64,000 nt of DNA, from contig NW_027464589.1 in assembly GCF_043290135.1 (NCBI RefSeq), positions 1,245,001 through 1,309,000 on the forward strand, read 5' to 3'. Each line of letters begins with the position of its first letter. Within the stretch, counting starts at the first letter, position 1. Shown one piece after another: positions 42,977-55,639 of this stretch. The notes under the pieces are model-generated. The model saw only the letters and a list, made by a program, of their open reading frames with translations. It did not search any database and had not been told where the DNA came from. The translations under genes and the position numbers were made by a program. This stretch comes from Rhipicephalus microplus (taxonomy: Eukaryota; Arthropoda; Arachnida; Ixodida; Ixodidae).

Positions 42977-44073
42977 GAAGCGTCAGACGCAGGCGATCCA
43001 AGTTCCAGCCAGGGAACGCGGCTTTGTAGGCTACTGCCTTCCAACTACCAGCTAGGGTGGCGTTGCCGGCACGAGTACGTCACCTCAGGACGTGGCCTGG
43101 CCTGCTGTTCTTGACGAAGGCATCGCGGATCTCGGCGAGCCGTCCTCTCAGTCAGCCCTTCAGCACAGCGACGAAAGTGGCCTGGCTAATGGTCACGGTT
43201 GCACCTAGCATCGCGTCACGACGCAAGTAGTTCGCTGGACGAGCTGGCCATTTGCCGCATGGAGCATCGCGTCTGCGATGCGAGTTGACTGCTCTGTAGT
43301 CGCACCCACGCCGTCAAACGCCGTCGTCACCATAGAATCACTCATCAGGACGCATCCCACTCCCGATCACCTGTCGCCGCCTTCTGCCCTGCACCTCGGC
43401 ATTTGTTGGGCGCCGTATCTCATTGTGAGATTTTAGAACTCGCGTTCATTGGTTTTTCTCGTTCGATCAGACAGTTTCGTTACTTAGTCACCTTCACGGT
43501 TTTTCTGGTTCTGTGTTCTATTTTTTTTCTTTTGTGCTCTGTCATAAACGTGATGTGTGTTGTTACCGCGTCATCTCAAAGTCCGTTTTCCCTCGCACGA
43601 CACGCAGAACAAGTTTTGACGAACCTTAGTGCCGATAAAGAATATTTTCAATACACACATAATCCCATCTGGCAGTACTGGCAGTGCCGGTACATGTGCC
43701 TGGCTTCACCGCAGTGGTAGCAGAGTGGGCGGTGGTCAGGGCCGCGCCAAAGTCAGTTTTCTCGAAGCGTAGCGCTGGGCGGACGGCGGGTGGTATAGCG
43801 TCGGCGGTTATGGTGTTGAAAAGAGTGACGTGGTGAAACCTTTTCTGCCCGTTTTCTGGGTCTTTGAGTGGGGAACCGCGAAAAGGGTGGGGCTCCTTAG
43901 GTTGCCGGAGCAAGATCGGTGCAGGTGGCACATGCGCTGTCATTGCTGCCGTGGTCAATGTTAAGGTCTTGGTCTTCTGTGTCGCGCCAGGTGGAAGCCC
44001 GTAGTTCTTCGGCAGACCTTGTTGCCTACGGCTAACTTGCTGCTCGGGTATGGCGTTGGTATCTTCTCCACGC
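42977..44073 (-). pseudogene. Gypsy-3 gag remnant (unit 1)
   Basis: On the minus strand 44073-43740 reads a leader and then PPAPILLRQPKEPHPFRGSP, the start pattern of tick Gypsy Gag. After about 30 more codons it jumps with a frameshift to a zinc knuckle CYHCGEARHMYRHC (43690-43735), so the capsid core is deleted. The sequence at 42977-43560 is GC-rich, conserved in unit 2 and not assigned; it may be LTR or untranslated sequence of the same element. The right side is cut by CACTA-like copy B. Confidence 0.65.
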
Positions 44074-44246
44074 ACTCCGAAAAATTTTACACCCATAAGG
44101 GTGTATTTGTTTTGTCCCAAAGGCAACATTCTTTTAGGGTGTTTTGGAACACCCTTAACAATAAGGTGTTTAGAAACACCCTGAAAACGTAGGGTGTAAA
44201 GAAACGTTACACCCTACTTTATTAGGTGTTCATAAACACCCCAAAA

Positions 44247-44423
44247 CAATGGGGATGGATGAAGCTACACCCATGCGAGTGGGGTGTACACTGAAAACAC
44301 CGCTGAAACGATGGCACTTTTATGGGTAAGCATGCAATGGGGATGGATGAAGCTACACCCATGCGAGTGGGGTGTACACTGAAAACACCGCTGAAACGAT
44401 GGCACTTTTATGGGTAAGCATGC
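44247..44423. repeat. 88-bp tandem duplication in copy B
   Basis: GCAATGGGGATGGATGAAGC... through GGGTAAGCATG occurs twice in a row here and once in copy C (from about 53420), so it arose after the segmental duplication. Confidence 0.85.
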
Positions 44424-44758
44424 TTGATCAATTGAAGCGCAATCAACGGGCACCAAAAGCAGAGACACAGGAGGTGACGCTTAGACTTGTGTGTTGAGGA
44501 GAGCCATTCACAGCACTTCATTCCATCAAATACGCATTACCAACTGGCCCAAACCTCAATTGTTCTCCGGGAGAAGAAGCATATATGAACCATCTCTGCG
44601 GCTGACAGGGAAGAAGGAAGATACTGGTTTCACCAACTGCACTTATAACTGCATGCATGCAGCTGATAAAATAAGGTGCCATAGTCTTGAATGAGCTGCA
44701 CGAGACCAGTGTAAACATGTGTACTTAGACTGTGCCATGAACAACAAAGGTGCGGTAG

Positions 44759-44900
<142 letters not shown>

Positions 44901-44918
44901 TTGTGCAAGCAGTAACCT

Positions 44919-45160
44919 GATTTGATTATTTGTGAGGTTTAACGTCTTAAAACCACTATTTGATTATGAGAGACACCGTAGTGGAGGGCTCCGTAAATTT
45001 TGACCATCTGGGGTTCTTTAACGTGCACCCGAATCTGAGTACACGGGCCTACAACATTTACGCCTCCATCGAAAATGCAACCACCACAACTGGGATTTCA
45101 TCCCGCGACCTGCGGGTCAGCAGCCGAGTACCTTAGCCACTAGAGCACCGTGGCGGGGCA
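44919..45160 (-). repeat. tRNA-derived SINE, full length (unit 1)
   Basis: Minus strand: a tRNA-like head (CTCTAGTGGCTAAGGTACTC A-box region, GGGATGAAATCCC B-box region), a body with GTGCACGTTAAAGAACCCCAG and an AATCAAATCA tail at 44919. It is flanked by diverged copies of GCAAGCAGTAAGCT. Same insertion as 53950-54189 in unit 2. Confidence 0.82.
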
Positions 45161-46989
45161 CAAGCAGTAAGCAGTAGCGTAAGGTTCAGCCGAACATAAT
45201 GCTGAAGCAAAAAACAATCAAGCCCATATGTTAACATCTCTCTTTATTATAGAAAAAGTGCAAGTCTGAGAAACAGGACTCTGATGACATTCTGAAAAAT
45301 CTTGAAATGATTAACGGGACCAAGTTTCTTTCTCTCTATACTAAAAATTTATTGTTTTCAATTAATTAATCTCCACAACTTTCAAAACATTTCCGCTAGT
45401 CGGCAAACGACTGAGACGTATTGCGTTTGATTGAAACCTATACAATGGAATAAGAATAGAAACACGTAGAAAGAGTAAGCGAATTTCTGGAGTGACATAT
45501 ACAACCTATTACATCTCGCAGTATAAATTTCGACATTAAAAAAGAGAATATTCAACAAGGTAGGGTAATTGGTGTTGTAATAAAGTAATGTCAATGTTGA
45601 TATACTTCTAACTGCAAAACCACTCGTCAGTGCTGCTTGCACAATCATCTTCAGCTGCTAAGATGACTGGTGCCTTCGAGAGAAGTGGGGCGAAGCTGTT
45701 CTTTCTGTACAGGAAATTCAATCCCAGAAACCTAAAATAAATACACAAGGAACAATGACTGAAATTTGACAAAGAGTGCAACATACAGTGTGCGCCTTGC
45801 ATATATAACTGCTTTCTTATGTGTAAGTATAAATTGAGTGCATAGCAGGCATATTCAGTGGCATTGGGCTCCACTGCAGTGAGAAATGCTAGAAAAGGTA
45901 TGTCGAGCAATAAACGCCATAAAAAGCGCACTGTGGAAAAATCATTATACCTTTCGTGCCGTAGATATGGACCTTACTTTACCCTTTCAGCTTGCTCTCG
46001 CAGGCAAATAAAAAGGTGCTGCTCTAAGTCGATAAAATTCCATTAGCTGCATGCAACAACCAATCTAATTGAATGTCAAGTTTTATGCTTAAATATGCAT
46101 CAACACAGCTTCATGTGTATTTCTGTATATCTACCATGGTGCTCATTCAATTAGTTTATTAAAATGAATACAGTACGACGCGCAACAAAATATATATTTT
46201 TTATCTGTATTGCACAAAAGCACAATGCCACAGAGCATAATGACGGTATACGAATTGAGAAGGTATTCAGTGCCGGTAACATTTAAAATTAAGTACTGTA
46301 CAGTTACGTATTAAAATGCGAATGATACTAGTGTTCTTGAATTTGCTCACATTGACACGATTATATAATGGAAGAATTGGTTATTGGGTCATTCCACATC
46401 AGACGTCCCAGCCATTTTGGTGACCATCGCAAACGTTTTCGATAAAAAATCGCACTGATTTGACTGCATTAAAAAGGTAACTGCTAGAATATTTCGCAAA
46501 CAAATAGTTTATTGGTCACGTGGCTGCTTCCTGAACTTTCCAGAATCTGGTCTGTATGTTTGAGAAAAAATCTTATTTCATAAGTATCTCATGTTCCATG
46601 CCAAATTTGGTCTACAAGTCAAGTGAAGGGCTTGCGTAAAGTGTTTGAAGCTGAGAAATACTATTACCAGTTTTCGACCACATACGCCTCAAATAATTTA
46701 GCCGAAGTGTGTTATGTTTGCATTTTTTTATATAAATAATGCACTTTGAATGAATATCTGAGGAGTGAATGCTTAATCCAGATAAGGTATATTTGAAGGA
46801 AAAAGTATTTTAGACCTCTCAAGCTGTCAAACTTTATCAGAAAAAAAATCGCAAATTTCACAAAATATTTGTTTTGTCTATAATGAGACGCAACTTGCAC
46901 CTTGCGGCGGTTGAACTGAAATAGATTTTGTACCTAAATTGAAGCAAATAAACTGTTCTTTTCATGTGCCAATTTTTCTCATAGCAATT

Positions 46990-47215
46990 TACGTTTTCAG
47001 AAAAAGATCACAGCATATCCACGGAGTGAATAATGATGAGTGGGACGTAGCGTTCGTCCGTCCGGACGTACAATCGAATGGAAACACAGTCTGACGCCAG
47101 TATGGACGAACAGAAAGACAGACGAACTCACGGACAGACCGACACACGGAAGCCCGGACGGATGGATGCACAGACGAACGGACGAAAGCACAAATGTACG
47201 GAACAAAGATTCGCC
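46990..47215. repeat. GACGGACA-rich degenerate minisatellite
   Basis: Irregular GACGGAC / GACAGAC / ACGGACG words, present also at 56040-56240 in copy C. Cys/Val/Ser-rich frames here are compositional. Confidence 0.7.
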
Positions 47216-48560
47216 CCACGAATCATCGTTTTGACCTTGTATATGCTGTGAAATTCACTAACGCTATCTATTGTGTAACTCATCAAGTGGCTTCATAATA
47301 CTAGTATGACTACAAAGGAGGGAATGACCCACGGCCTCAAGAGCTTTACCCCTAAATGATTTTTGAAGTTCCAAGTTCCCCATTCGCCATTAGGTCATAC
47401 AGCAGCCGACGCCTCAAAGTTCCTCATTGCCGATGATAGAAAAATTCAAAAAATACTTTATTCCTTGAAATAGAATTTGTAGTGATGAAACTTGTCTCAT
47501 ACAAAGAACTGTTTATTTGCTTTCAATTTAGGTAAATGGTGATTTTTAATTGGACCACCACATGGTGCAAATTGCGTCTCAATACGGTCAAAAGTGACTA
47601 TTCTATGAAATGAGTAATTATTTCTCGTAGAGGTTAACAGCTTAAGATGTCCGAAAATATTTTTTATCAAAATATCTTTTTGTGAAGTAAGTAGTCACAG
47701 CTACCATATTCATACAAAGTGCAGTATAGCAAAGAGAAAATGCAAACATAACACACTTTGGCTAAATTTTGCAGACGTTTGTGGCCGAAAATTTGTAATA
47801 ATATTGCTGAGTTTCAAACACCTTACATAAGCTACTTTACTCAACATGTACGAAAATTAGTACAAAAAAGGTGCGGTAATAGTAAAATATTTTTTCTCAA
47901 ACAGTCTGGAAAGTTTGAAAGGCAACCACGTGACGAAAAACTTTTTTCTCTCCGAAATATTCAAGCAGTTCACTGTTTTCAGTGCATTAAATCAGCACGA
48001 TTTTTTTCAAACACATTTGCCATAGCCACAAAGTTGGCTGGGAAGTGTCGAAAAAAGTGAGCCTGTTACCTTCACTCAATGACCATTACATACTGCCATA
48101 TTAGGGCCATTTGTTTCAATAATGCTGTCAGGGTTAGAAAGCATATGTCTATCCCGATGCAGCGTTGGCTGTTCTGTGGGTGTGCGTGTTGTGTTCGCAG
48201 AAATATATGCTGCCCAGTATTACATTTCAGCTGCAACACATGCTGAGATATCGTGCAGTATGTATAACATTAAAGTGTGTTGTGCAACAAAAAAAAACTA
48301 ATACTACGCTTCACATAGCGAAAATACCTTTAACATCTGAAGTACTTAGTGAAGATAAATGCCAAAGCGAGATGATGGCAATAAAACTCTGAATAAAAAA
48401 AATTATTTTGAAACTTACACATGATGGAAACAATCCTAATAAAATGTGCTTGAACGTTAGCAGTTTTGTTCAAACAAGCGTTTGCGCTGTTCAAGTAGGC
48501 AATTCGACCACACACACAGACTAAAGGTGTGTTCAAACAAAAGTCTAGCCACAGTGCTTA

Positions 48561-48623
48561 AACTTTAGTCAGCTTCAGCTTCAGTGCTTTAGTGCTTTAG
48601 TCAGTCAGCTTCAGTACTTTAGT
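48561..48623. other. Junction of the tandem duplication
   Basis: Between the truncated CACTA-like copy B and the second LINE-X copy lie about 60 bp of short repeats of AGTCAGCTTCAGTGCTTT. This filler is absent from either parent sequence and marks the breakpoint. Confidence 0.7.
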
Positions 48624-49506
48624 AACGTAACAAAGGCGTTCCGTGCACGAGTACCTCCGCATTTGAAAAAAGTACGATTAGTTTGGGTGCCTGGTCTCAA
48701 AGGTTTGTTTTTAAATGAAATAGCCGACTCCTTAGCTAAGTCGTCCATCAGCAAACCAATTCTACCGCTCTGTCCCTCATCCACTCATGTGACCACATCT
48801 CGACTCCGCAGACGTACGCTTATGGAAGTCTTTAAAGGTTCAGCACTAACAAACTCTACAGAATATCGTCATTTATTATATCCCTGGCGAAGAGACTTTT
48901 GCCGCACTCTAGAACAAGAAGTAGCTATCACAAGGCTGCGTTGCCGGGTACCAAATCTAAATTTCTATAAATACAGGTCTGCTCAGGCACCTTCACCACT
49001 GTGCGCATTCTGTGATGAACTGGAAACAATAGATAATTTCTTTTTGACCTGCAGGTGGTTTAACACATTACGAAAAATACTTTTACAAATACCTTTACGC
49101 GGTATTGCAATGGACTTATCTGTGCCTGTCATTTTGTCTTTTGGAGCTTCCATTTCTGGTTTATCTAATGCGACAGTATGCGGGGCCGTCCGGGACTATA
49201 TTGATGAAACTAACAGGCTGACTAATTAACTAGTTTCACAATCCTAACATGTCCACATAATTATATACGTATAAAATCAGATTATTGCTCTATTCTATTA
49301 AAAATTTGCTTATGTAAGTATTTGTATGCATTACATTAAGCACCACACTTTTCTAGGCTATCGGTAAGGTTTCTGTTTTAACTAAATTTTCTAAATCTGA
49401 ACAGTAGTTTTTAAAACCATTTGATTCCTGGCCGATCCCCCATAGTGGGTATGTGTCGCTAACAATAGGTGAACAACAACAACAACAACAAGAGCGGACC
49501 GAAGTG
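48624..49506 (+). pseudogene. LINE-X RNase H end, duplicate copy
   Basis: Duplicate of 42094-42968. The open frame from 48663 keeps ADSLAKSS and the C-A-F-C-D-E-L zinc region to a stop at 49227, with fewer breaks than unit 1. The RNase H motif W-V-P-G-H-K-G reads W-V-P-G-L-K-G, so the conserved His is lost. It ends in the (CAA)n tail at 49474-49490. Confidence 0.82.
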
Positions 49507-49527
49507 TCAGACGCAGGCGATCCAGGT

Positions 49528-52150
49528 ACACAACAACCATCTATGACTACACAGAAATATCGACTTCCGAATGAAATCAGGCCATGGAAAGATTGCCAAA
49601 TGCAGCACCAGGCCCCGATGGAATAACAAATACAATGCTAAAAATACTTCACAGGGAATATCCAAATGATCTGTTAAGTCTCGTCAATTATTCCCTTAAA
49701 AGAGCATGGATCCCTTCTGAATGGAAGATTGCGAAAATTATACCATTGGTTAAGAAACAGGGGGCAGGCTATAATTTAGACAACATACGACCGATAGCCT
49801 TAACATCTAATGTAGTAAAACTTATTGAAAGGGTACTTCATGGTCGTATAATTAGGTTTATTAACGAGAAACAACTGTTGAGTTCTTCGCAAATTGGCTT
49901 TAGATCTGGATATTCCATATGGCATGCACATGTAGATCTGGAAAGTCGTATTCATATTGCCCGTCACAAAAAGCACTTTGCGGCTTTAGTAACGTTAGTC
50001 GTATGTAAAGCATATGATAGTGTAGAGTATTCTATTTTGACTAATCAGTTATGGAGTCATGGACTTCCACCTTATATAGTAGCATGGGTGACGGAACTTT
50101 TAAGTAGAAGAGAATTCTATTGTTATCAAGGTGGTTTCTCTTCCTGTAAGCACAAACAAACCCGAGGTGTACCTCAGGGGTCAGTACTTTCCCCGGTTTT
50201 ATTCAACTTATTGCTTAGTACCATCCCCGTTCATCCAGATGTGAAAACCTATGTTTATGCCAATGACATTGCTTTTTTTGCTATGGCACATGACTTCCAC
50301 TGTCTCTACACTATCTTGCAAGCATATCTTAATAAATTAGAACATTGGCTGGATGGATTGATGTTGAACCTGAATACCGGTAAATGTGCTATTCTCGTTT
50401 TTCCACTCAAAGATCCCGTGCACATATCTATTAATTACAAGCTTCAAGATATCCCACAAGTACAATCATTGAAATATCTTTGGAGTTATGTATAATGAAC
50501 ATCTAAACTGGCGCCCTCACATTGAATACATCGCGACAAAAGCAGTACGCGCGATGGGCGTATTGCGGAGGTTGAGCAATTGTAGATCAGGTATGAGAAG
50601 AAAGGCACTTTTGATTATATATAAAATGTATGTTTGACCAGTGTTGTAGTTTGGCTGCATTCTTTTTTCTGGTGCGCCAGCCTACAAACTTCGGCCGCTC
50701 GTTCTGTTGGAAAGAGAGGCTTTACGGCTCTGCTTAGGGCTTCCAAAGTATACTGCAAATGCAGTGTTATACCTTGAAGCACGAATACCAACCTTATTAT
50801 GTCACTTTAACATTCTTACTGTGCAGACTTTTTTAAGACTATATGAAGCACCGTTTAACCCTGAACAAATTATTTTTATTTCCAATCTTGACCTATTCTT
50901 CTCCGTGCATTGGCCCAGATTTACCAAACCACAAATAGTATTTGTTCAATCGTTACTTGAGCCCCTAAGTGTACACGTTCGTGATCTGATTCCTTTAACT
51001 GAGCAACGAAATTCTCCAGAAATTGTTTACCATGATATCTTCCCAACTCACGCTAAGCTATTACCTACAGGCATTTTAAATGGTTTATTGCAGGACCATT
51101 TAAGTACTCTGCCAACAAATGTCATTATAGCAATGGGCGCATCTCAATCACATGAAAAATCAGGCGTTGGAATATATTGCCCCGTACTTGATTGGTCATT
51201 TTCACTTCGCTTACCGGACTTTCTTCCTGTCTTTCTGGCTGAATTCATGGCAATAATGTTAGCTTTGTGAAAGGTAAATATTTCCATTCCAGTCGTAGCA
51301 GTCATAACTGATTCATTATCAGTGTGCTCTTCTCTGTCCGCATCTGGTCACACACCTTTAATGAAACTTTTTAAATCGTTGATACCCTGTCATCTCCGAA
51401 ATATTCATTTAATCTGGACACCAGGGCACAAAGGTTTGTTGTTAAACAAAATAGCTGATTCTCTTGCGAAGGCATTCCTTTCGACACCAATTATTCCTAT
51501 TTTCCCTCATACAGTGTACATTACGGTGGCGCGATTTCGCACACTTAAAATCAGGCAAAATTTATCTGACCCTGCACTGACGGCTTCTCCAGAGTACAAA
51601 CACTTGTTATTTTCCTGGCGCAGCGAACTGAATAATTCAAGGATGATGGAAGTTGTCATCACGAAATTTCGTTGCCGCGTTACCTCCCTCAATTTTTACT
51701 TGTATAGATCAGGCATATTGAATTCCCCTATGTGCATTTACTGTAATCAAGAGGAAACGATCAGTCATTTTTTATTACATTGTCGCTGTTTCGATTTATT
51801 CAGGCAAAGCATACTAACACCACCTCTTCAAAGACTGGGCTTGCAACTATCACAACCTCATCTTCTTTCATTTGGAGCCTCTACACTGGGTTTCAGCCAC
51901 AGGGATGTTTTATTCGCCGTTCAAGAATACATCACTGCGACTAAACGATTTTCTTGCTAAATTGCTGTCTCACTATTTTTCTTCTTTTTTTTCTGCAAAC
52001 TTGATACCGGTATTTCAAATCAAAATTAAGTTACAAAAAAAATTGGTAGGAATGACGCAATGCTGAAAGTTTAGGGCAAATTCACCTTATAATCGGCCAA
52101 TCCCCTTCTTTGGGTACGAGCCATTTGCGCAGGGAAACAACAACAACAAC
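49528..52150 (+). mobile_element. LINE-2, 5'-truncated LINE related to LINE-X
   Basis: Flanked by the 9-bp duplication GATCCAGGT (49519-49527 and 52151-52159). Unit 1 has the uninterrupted site near 42990. It begins in the RT N-terminus, carries RT, RNase H and zinc region and ends in a (CAA)n tail. Same family as LINE-X by RNase H similarity (shared D-G-L-L-Q-D-H-L / N-G-L-L-Q-D-H-L and L-R-L-P-D-F). Confidence 0.9.
49560..51960 (+). pseudogene. LINE-2 RT and RNase H
   Basis: RT: NAAPGPDGITNTMLK, I-R-P-I-A-L-T-S-N, T-R-G-V-P-Q-G-S-V-L-S-P. The catalytic box reads V-Y-A-N-D-I instead of A-D-D, and motif A is V-C-K-A-Y-D with its Asp lost. Frameshift near 50490. RNase H: the first Asp is lost (A-M-G-A-S in place of T-D-A-S); V-I-T-D-S keeps the second. 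A TGA lies at 51268. The C-terminus has C-I-Y-C-N-Q-E-E and H-F-L-L-H-C. Both enzymes are inactive by catalytic residue. Confidence 0.86.
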
Positions 52151-53244
52151 GATCCAGGTTCCGGCCAGAGAACGCGGCTGTCTACGCTACTGCCTTCCAA
52201 CTACCAGCTGGGGTGGCGTTGCCGGCACGAGTACTGCATCTCGGGACGTGGCCTGGCCTGCTGTTCTTCTTGCCGAAGGCATCGCGGATCTCGGCGAGGC
52301 GTCCTCTCAGTCAGCCCTTCAGCACAGCAACGAAAGTGGACTGGCTAATGGTCACGGTTGCGTCGAGCATCGCGTCTCGAAGCAAGTAGTTCGCTGGACG
52401 AGCTGGCCATTTTCCGCATGGAGCATCGTGTCTGCGATGCGAGTTGACTGCTCTGTAGTCGCACCCACGCCGTCAAACGCCGTCGTCACCATAGAATCAC
52501 ACATCGGGACGCATCCCGCTCCCGATCACCTGTCGCCGCCTTCTGCCCTGCACCTCGGCATTCGTCGGGCGCCGTATCTCATTGTGAGATTTTAGAACTC
52601 TCCGCCTTTAACTCGCGTTCATTGGTTTTCTCGTTCGATCAGACAGTTTTGTTACTTAGTCACCTTCACGGTTTTTCTGGTTCTGTGTTCTATTTTTTTC
52701 TTTTGGGCTCTCTCATAAACGTGATGTCTGTTGTTACCGCGTCATCTCAAAGTCCGTTTTCCCTCGCACGACACGCAAAACAAGCTTTGACGAACCTTAG
52801 CCCCGATAAAGAATATTTTTATTACACACATAATCCCATCTGGCGGTACTGGCAGCGCCGGTACGTATGCCTGACTTCACCGCAGTGGTAGTAGAGTTAG
52901 CTGTGGTTAGGGCCGCGCCAAACGTCAGTTTTCTCGAAGCGTAGCGCTGGGCGGACGGCGGGTGGTATGGCGTCGGCGGTTATGGTGTTGAAAAGAGTGA
53001 CGTGGTGGAACCTTTTCTGCCTATTTTCTGGGTCTTTGAGTGGGAAACCGCGAAAAGGGTTCGGCTCCTTAGAGTGCCGGAGCAAGATCGGTGCAGGTGG
53101 CACATGCGCTGTCATTGCTGCCGTGGTCAATGTTAAGGTCTTGGTCTTCTGTGTCGCGCCAGGTAGAAGCCCGTAGTTCTGCGGCAGACTTTGTTGCCTA
53201 CGGCTAACTCGCTGCTCGTGTATGGCGTTGGTGTCTTCTCCACG
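52151..53244 (-). pseudogene. Gypsy-3 gag remnant (unit 2)
   Basis: Counterpart of 42977-44073: PPAPILLRHSKEPNPFRGFP on the minus strand, the same internal deletion, and the zinc knuckle now reading Y-Y-H-C-G-E-V-R-H with its first Cys lost. The element's leader continues on the far side of CACTA-like copy C at 62390, with a 2-bp CG duplication at the insertion. Confidence 0.65.
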
Positions 53245-53850
53245 CACTCGAAAAAATTTTACACCCGTAAGGGTGTATTTGTTTTGTCTCTAGGGCAACA
53301 CCCGTTTAGGGTGTTTAGGAACACCCTTAACAATTAGGTGTTTAGAAAAACCCTGAAAACGTAGGGTGTAAAGAAACGTTACACCCTACTTTAATAGGTG
53401 TTTATAAATATCCCTAAACAATGGGGATGGATGAAGATGCACCCATGCGAGTGGGGTGTACACTGAAAACCGCGCTGAAATGATGGCACTTTTATGGGTA
53501 AGCATGCTTGATCAATTCAAGCGCAATTAATGGGCACCAAAAGCAGAGACAGAGGAGGTAGCGCTTAGACTTGTGTGTTGAGGAGAGCCATTCACAGCAC
53601 TTCATTCCATCAAATATGCATCACCAACTGGCCCAAACCTCAATTGTTCTCCGGGAGAAGAAGCATATATGAACCATCTCTGCGGCTGACAGGGAAGAAG
53701 GAAGATACTGGTTTCACCAACTGCACTTATACCTGCATGCATGCAGCTGATAAAATAAGGTGCCATAGTCTTGAATGAGCTGCACGAGACCAGTGTAAAC
53801 ATGTGTACGTAGACTGTGCCATAAACGACAAAGACGTGGAAGGCACGCTT

Positions 53851-53890
53851 ACACACACACACACGCGCACACACACACACACACAAAAAC

Positions 53891-53925
<35 letters not shown>

Positions 53926-53932
53926 CCACAGT
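53851..53932. repeat. (AC)n microsatellite, interrupted
   Basis: AC units interrupted by CACGCGCAC and CAAAAAC; shorter than the array in copy B at the same position. Confidence 0.95.
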
Positions 53933-53949
53933 AGTGCAAGCAGTAAGCT

Positions 53950-54189
53950 GATTTAATTATTTGTGGGGTTGAACGTCCCAAAACACTATTTGATTATGAG
54001 AGACGTTGTAGCGGAGAGCTCCGGAAATTTTGACCAGCTGGGGTTCTTCAACGTACACCGACATCTGAGTACGCGGGCGTACAACATTTCTGCCTCCATC
54101 GGAAATGCAACCACCACAGCCGGGATTTCATCCCGCGACCTGCCGGTCAGCAGCCGAGTACCTTAGCCACTAGACCACCATGGCGGGGC
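53950..54189 (-). repeat. tRNA-derived SINE, full length (unit 2)
   Basis: 240 bp flanked by perfect 14-bp duplications GCAAGCAGTAAGCT (53936-53949 and 54190-54203). The minus strand shows a tRNA-like head with GTGGCTAAGGTACTCGG and GGGATGAAATCCC, the conserved body and a TTAAATCA-type tail. Copy A has one uninterrupted copy of the target (13720-13733), so it is an empty-site control. Confidence 0.86.
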
Positions 54190-55639
54190 GCAAGCAGTAA
54201 GCTGTGTCATAAGGTCCAGCCCAACATAATGCTGAAGCAAAAAACAATCGAGCCCATATGTTCACATCTGCCTTTATTATAGAAAAACTGCAAATCTGAG
54301 AAACATGACTCTTATGACATTCTGCAACATCTTAAAATATGTCACGGGACCAAGTTTCTTTCTCTGTATACTAAAAATTCATTGTTTTCAATAAATTATT
54401 CTCCACAACTTTCAAAACATTTCCGCTAGTCGGGCAAACGACTGAGACGCATTGCGTTTGATTGACACCTATACAATAGAGTAAAAACACGTAGAAAGAG
54501 TAAGCGAATTTTTTGAGTAACATTTACAACCTATTACATCTCGCAGTATAAATTTCGACATTAAAAAGAGCATATTCAACAAGGTAGTGTAATCGGGGTT
54601 GTAATAATGTAATGTCACTGTTGGTATACTTATAACTGCAAAACCACTCGTCAGTGCTGCTTGCACAATCATCTTCAGCTGCTAAGATGACTGGTGCCTT
54701 CGAGAGAAGTGGGGCGAAGCTGTTCTTTCTGTACAGGAAATTCAATCCCAGAAACCTAAAATAAATACACAAGGAACAATGACTGAAATTTGACAAAGAG
54801 TGCAACATACAGTGTGCGCCTTGCATATATAACTGCTTTCTTATGTGTAAGTATAAATTGAGTGCATAGAAGGCATATTCAGTGGCATCGGGCTCCACTG
54901 CAGTGAGAAATGCTAGAAAAGGTATGTCGAGCAATAAACGCCATAAAAAGCGCACTGTGGAAAAATCATTATACCTTTCGTGCCCTAGATTTGATCATTA
55001 CTTTACCCTTTCAGCTTGCTCTCGCAGGCAAATAAAAAGGTGCTGCTCCAAGTTGATAAAATTCCATTAGCTGCATGCAACAACCAATCTAATTTAATGT
55101 CAAGTTCTATGCTTAAGTATGCATCAACACAGCTGCATGTGTATTTCTGTAGATCTACCATGGTGCTCATTCGATTAGTTTATTAAAAGGAATACAGTAC
55201 GACGCCCAACAATATATACATATTTTATCCGTATTGCACAAAAGCACAATGCCACAGAGCATATATGACGGTACGCGAATCGAGAAGGTATTCAGTGCAG
55301 GTAACATGTAAAATTAAGTACTGTACAGATACTTATTAAAATGCAAATGATACTAGTGTTCTTGAACTGGCTCACATTGACACGATTATATAATGGAAGA
55401 ATTGGTAAATTGGGTTATTCCACATCAGACGTCCCAGCCATTTTGGTGACCACCGCAAACGTTTTCGATAAAAAATCGCACTGATTTGACTGCATTAAAA
55501 AGGTAACTGCTAGAATATTTCGCAGACAATTAGTTTATTGGTCACGTGGCTGCCTCCTGAACTTCCCAGAATCTCGTCTGTATGTTTGAAAAAAAAAATA
55601 TTTCATAAGTATCTCTTGTTCCATGCCAAATTTGGTCTA

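Noticed and set aside
46989..47234. Small membrane-like protein frames with Val/Cys/Ser repeats
   Set aside because: Compositional frames of a GACGGACA minisatellite, mirrored in copy C at 56012-56242.
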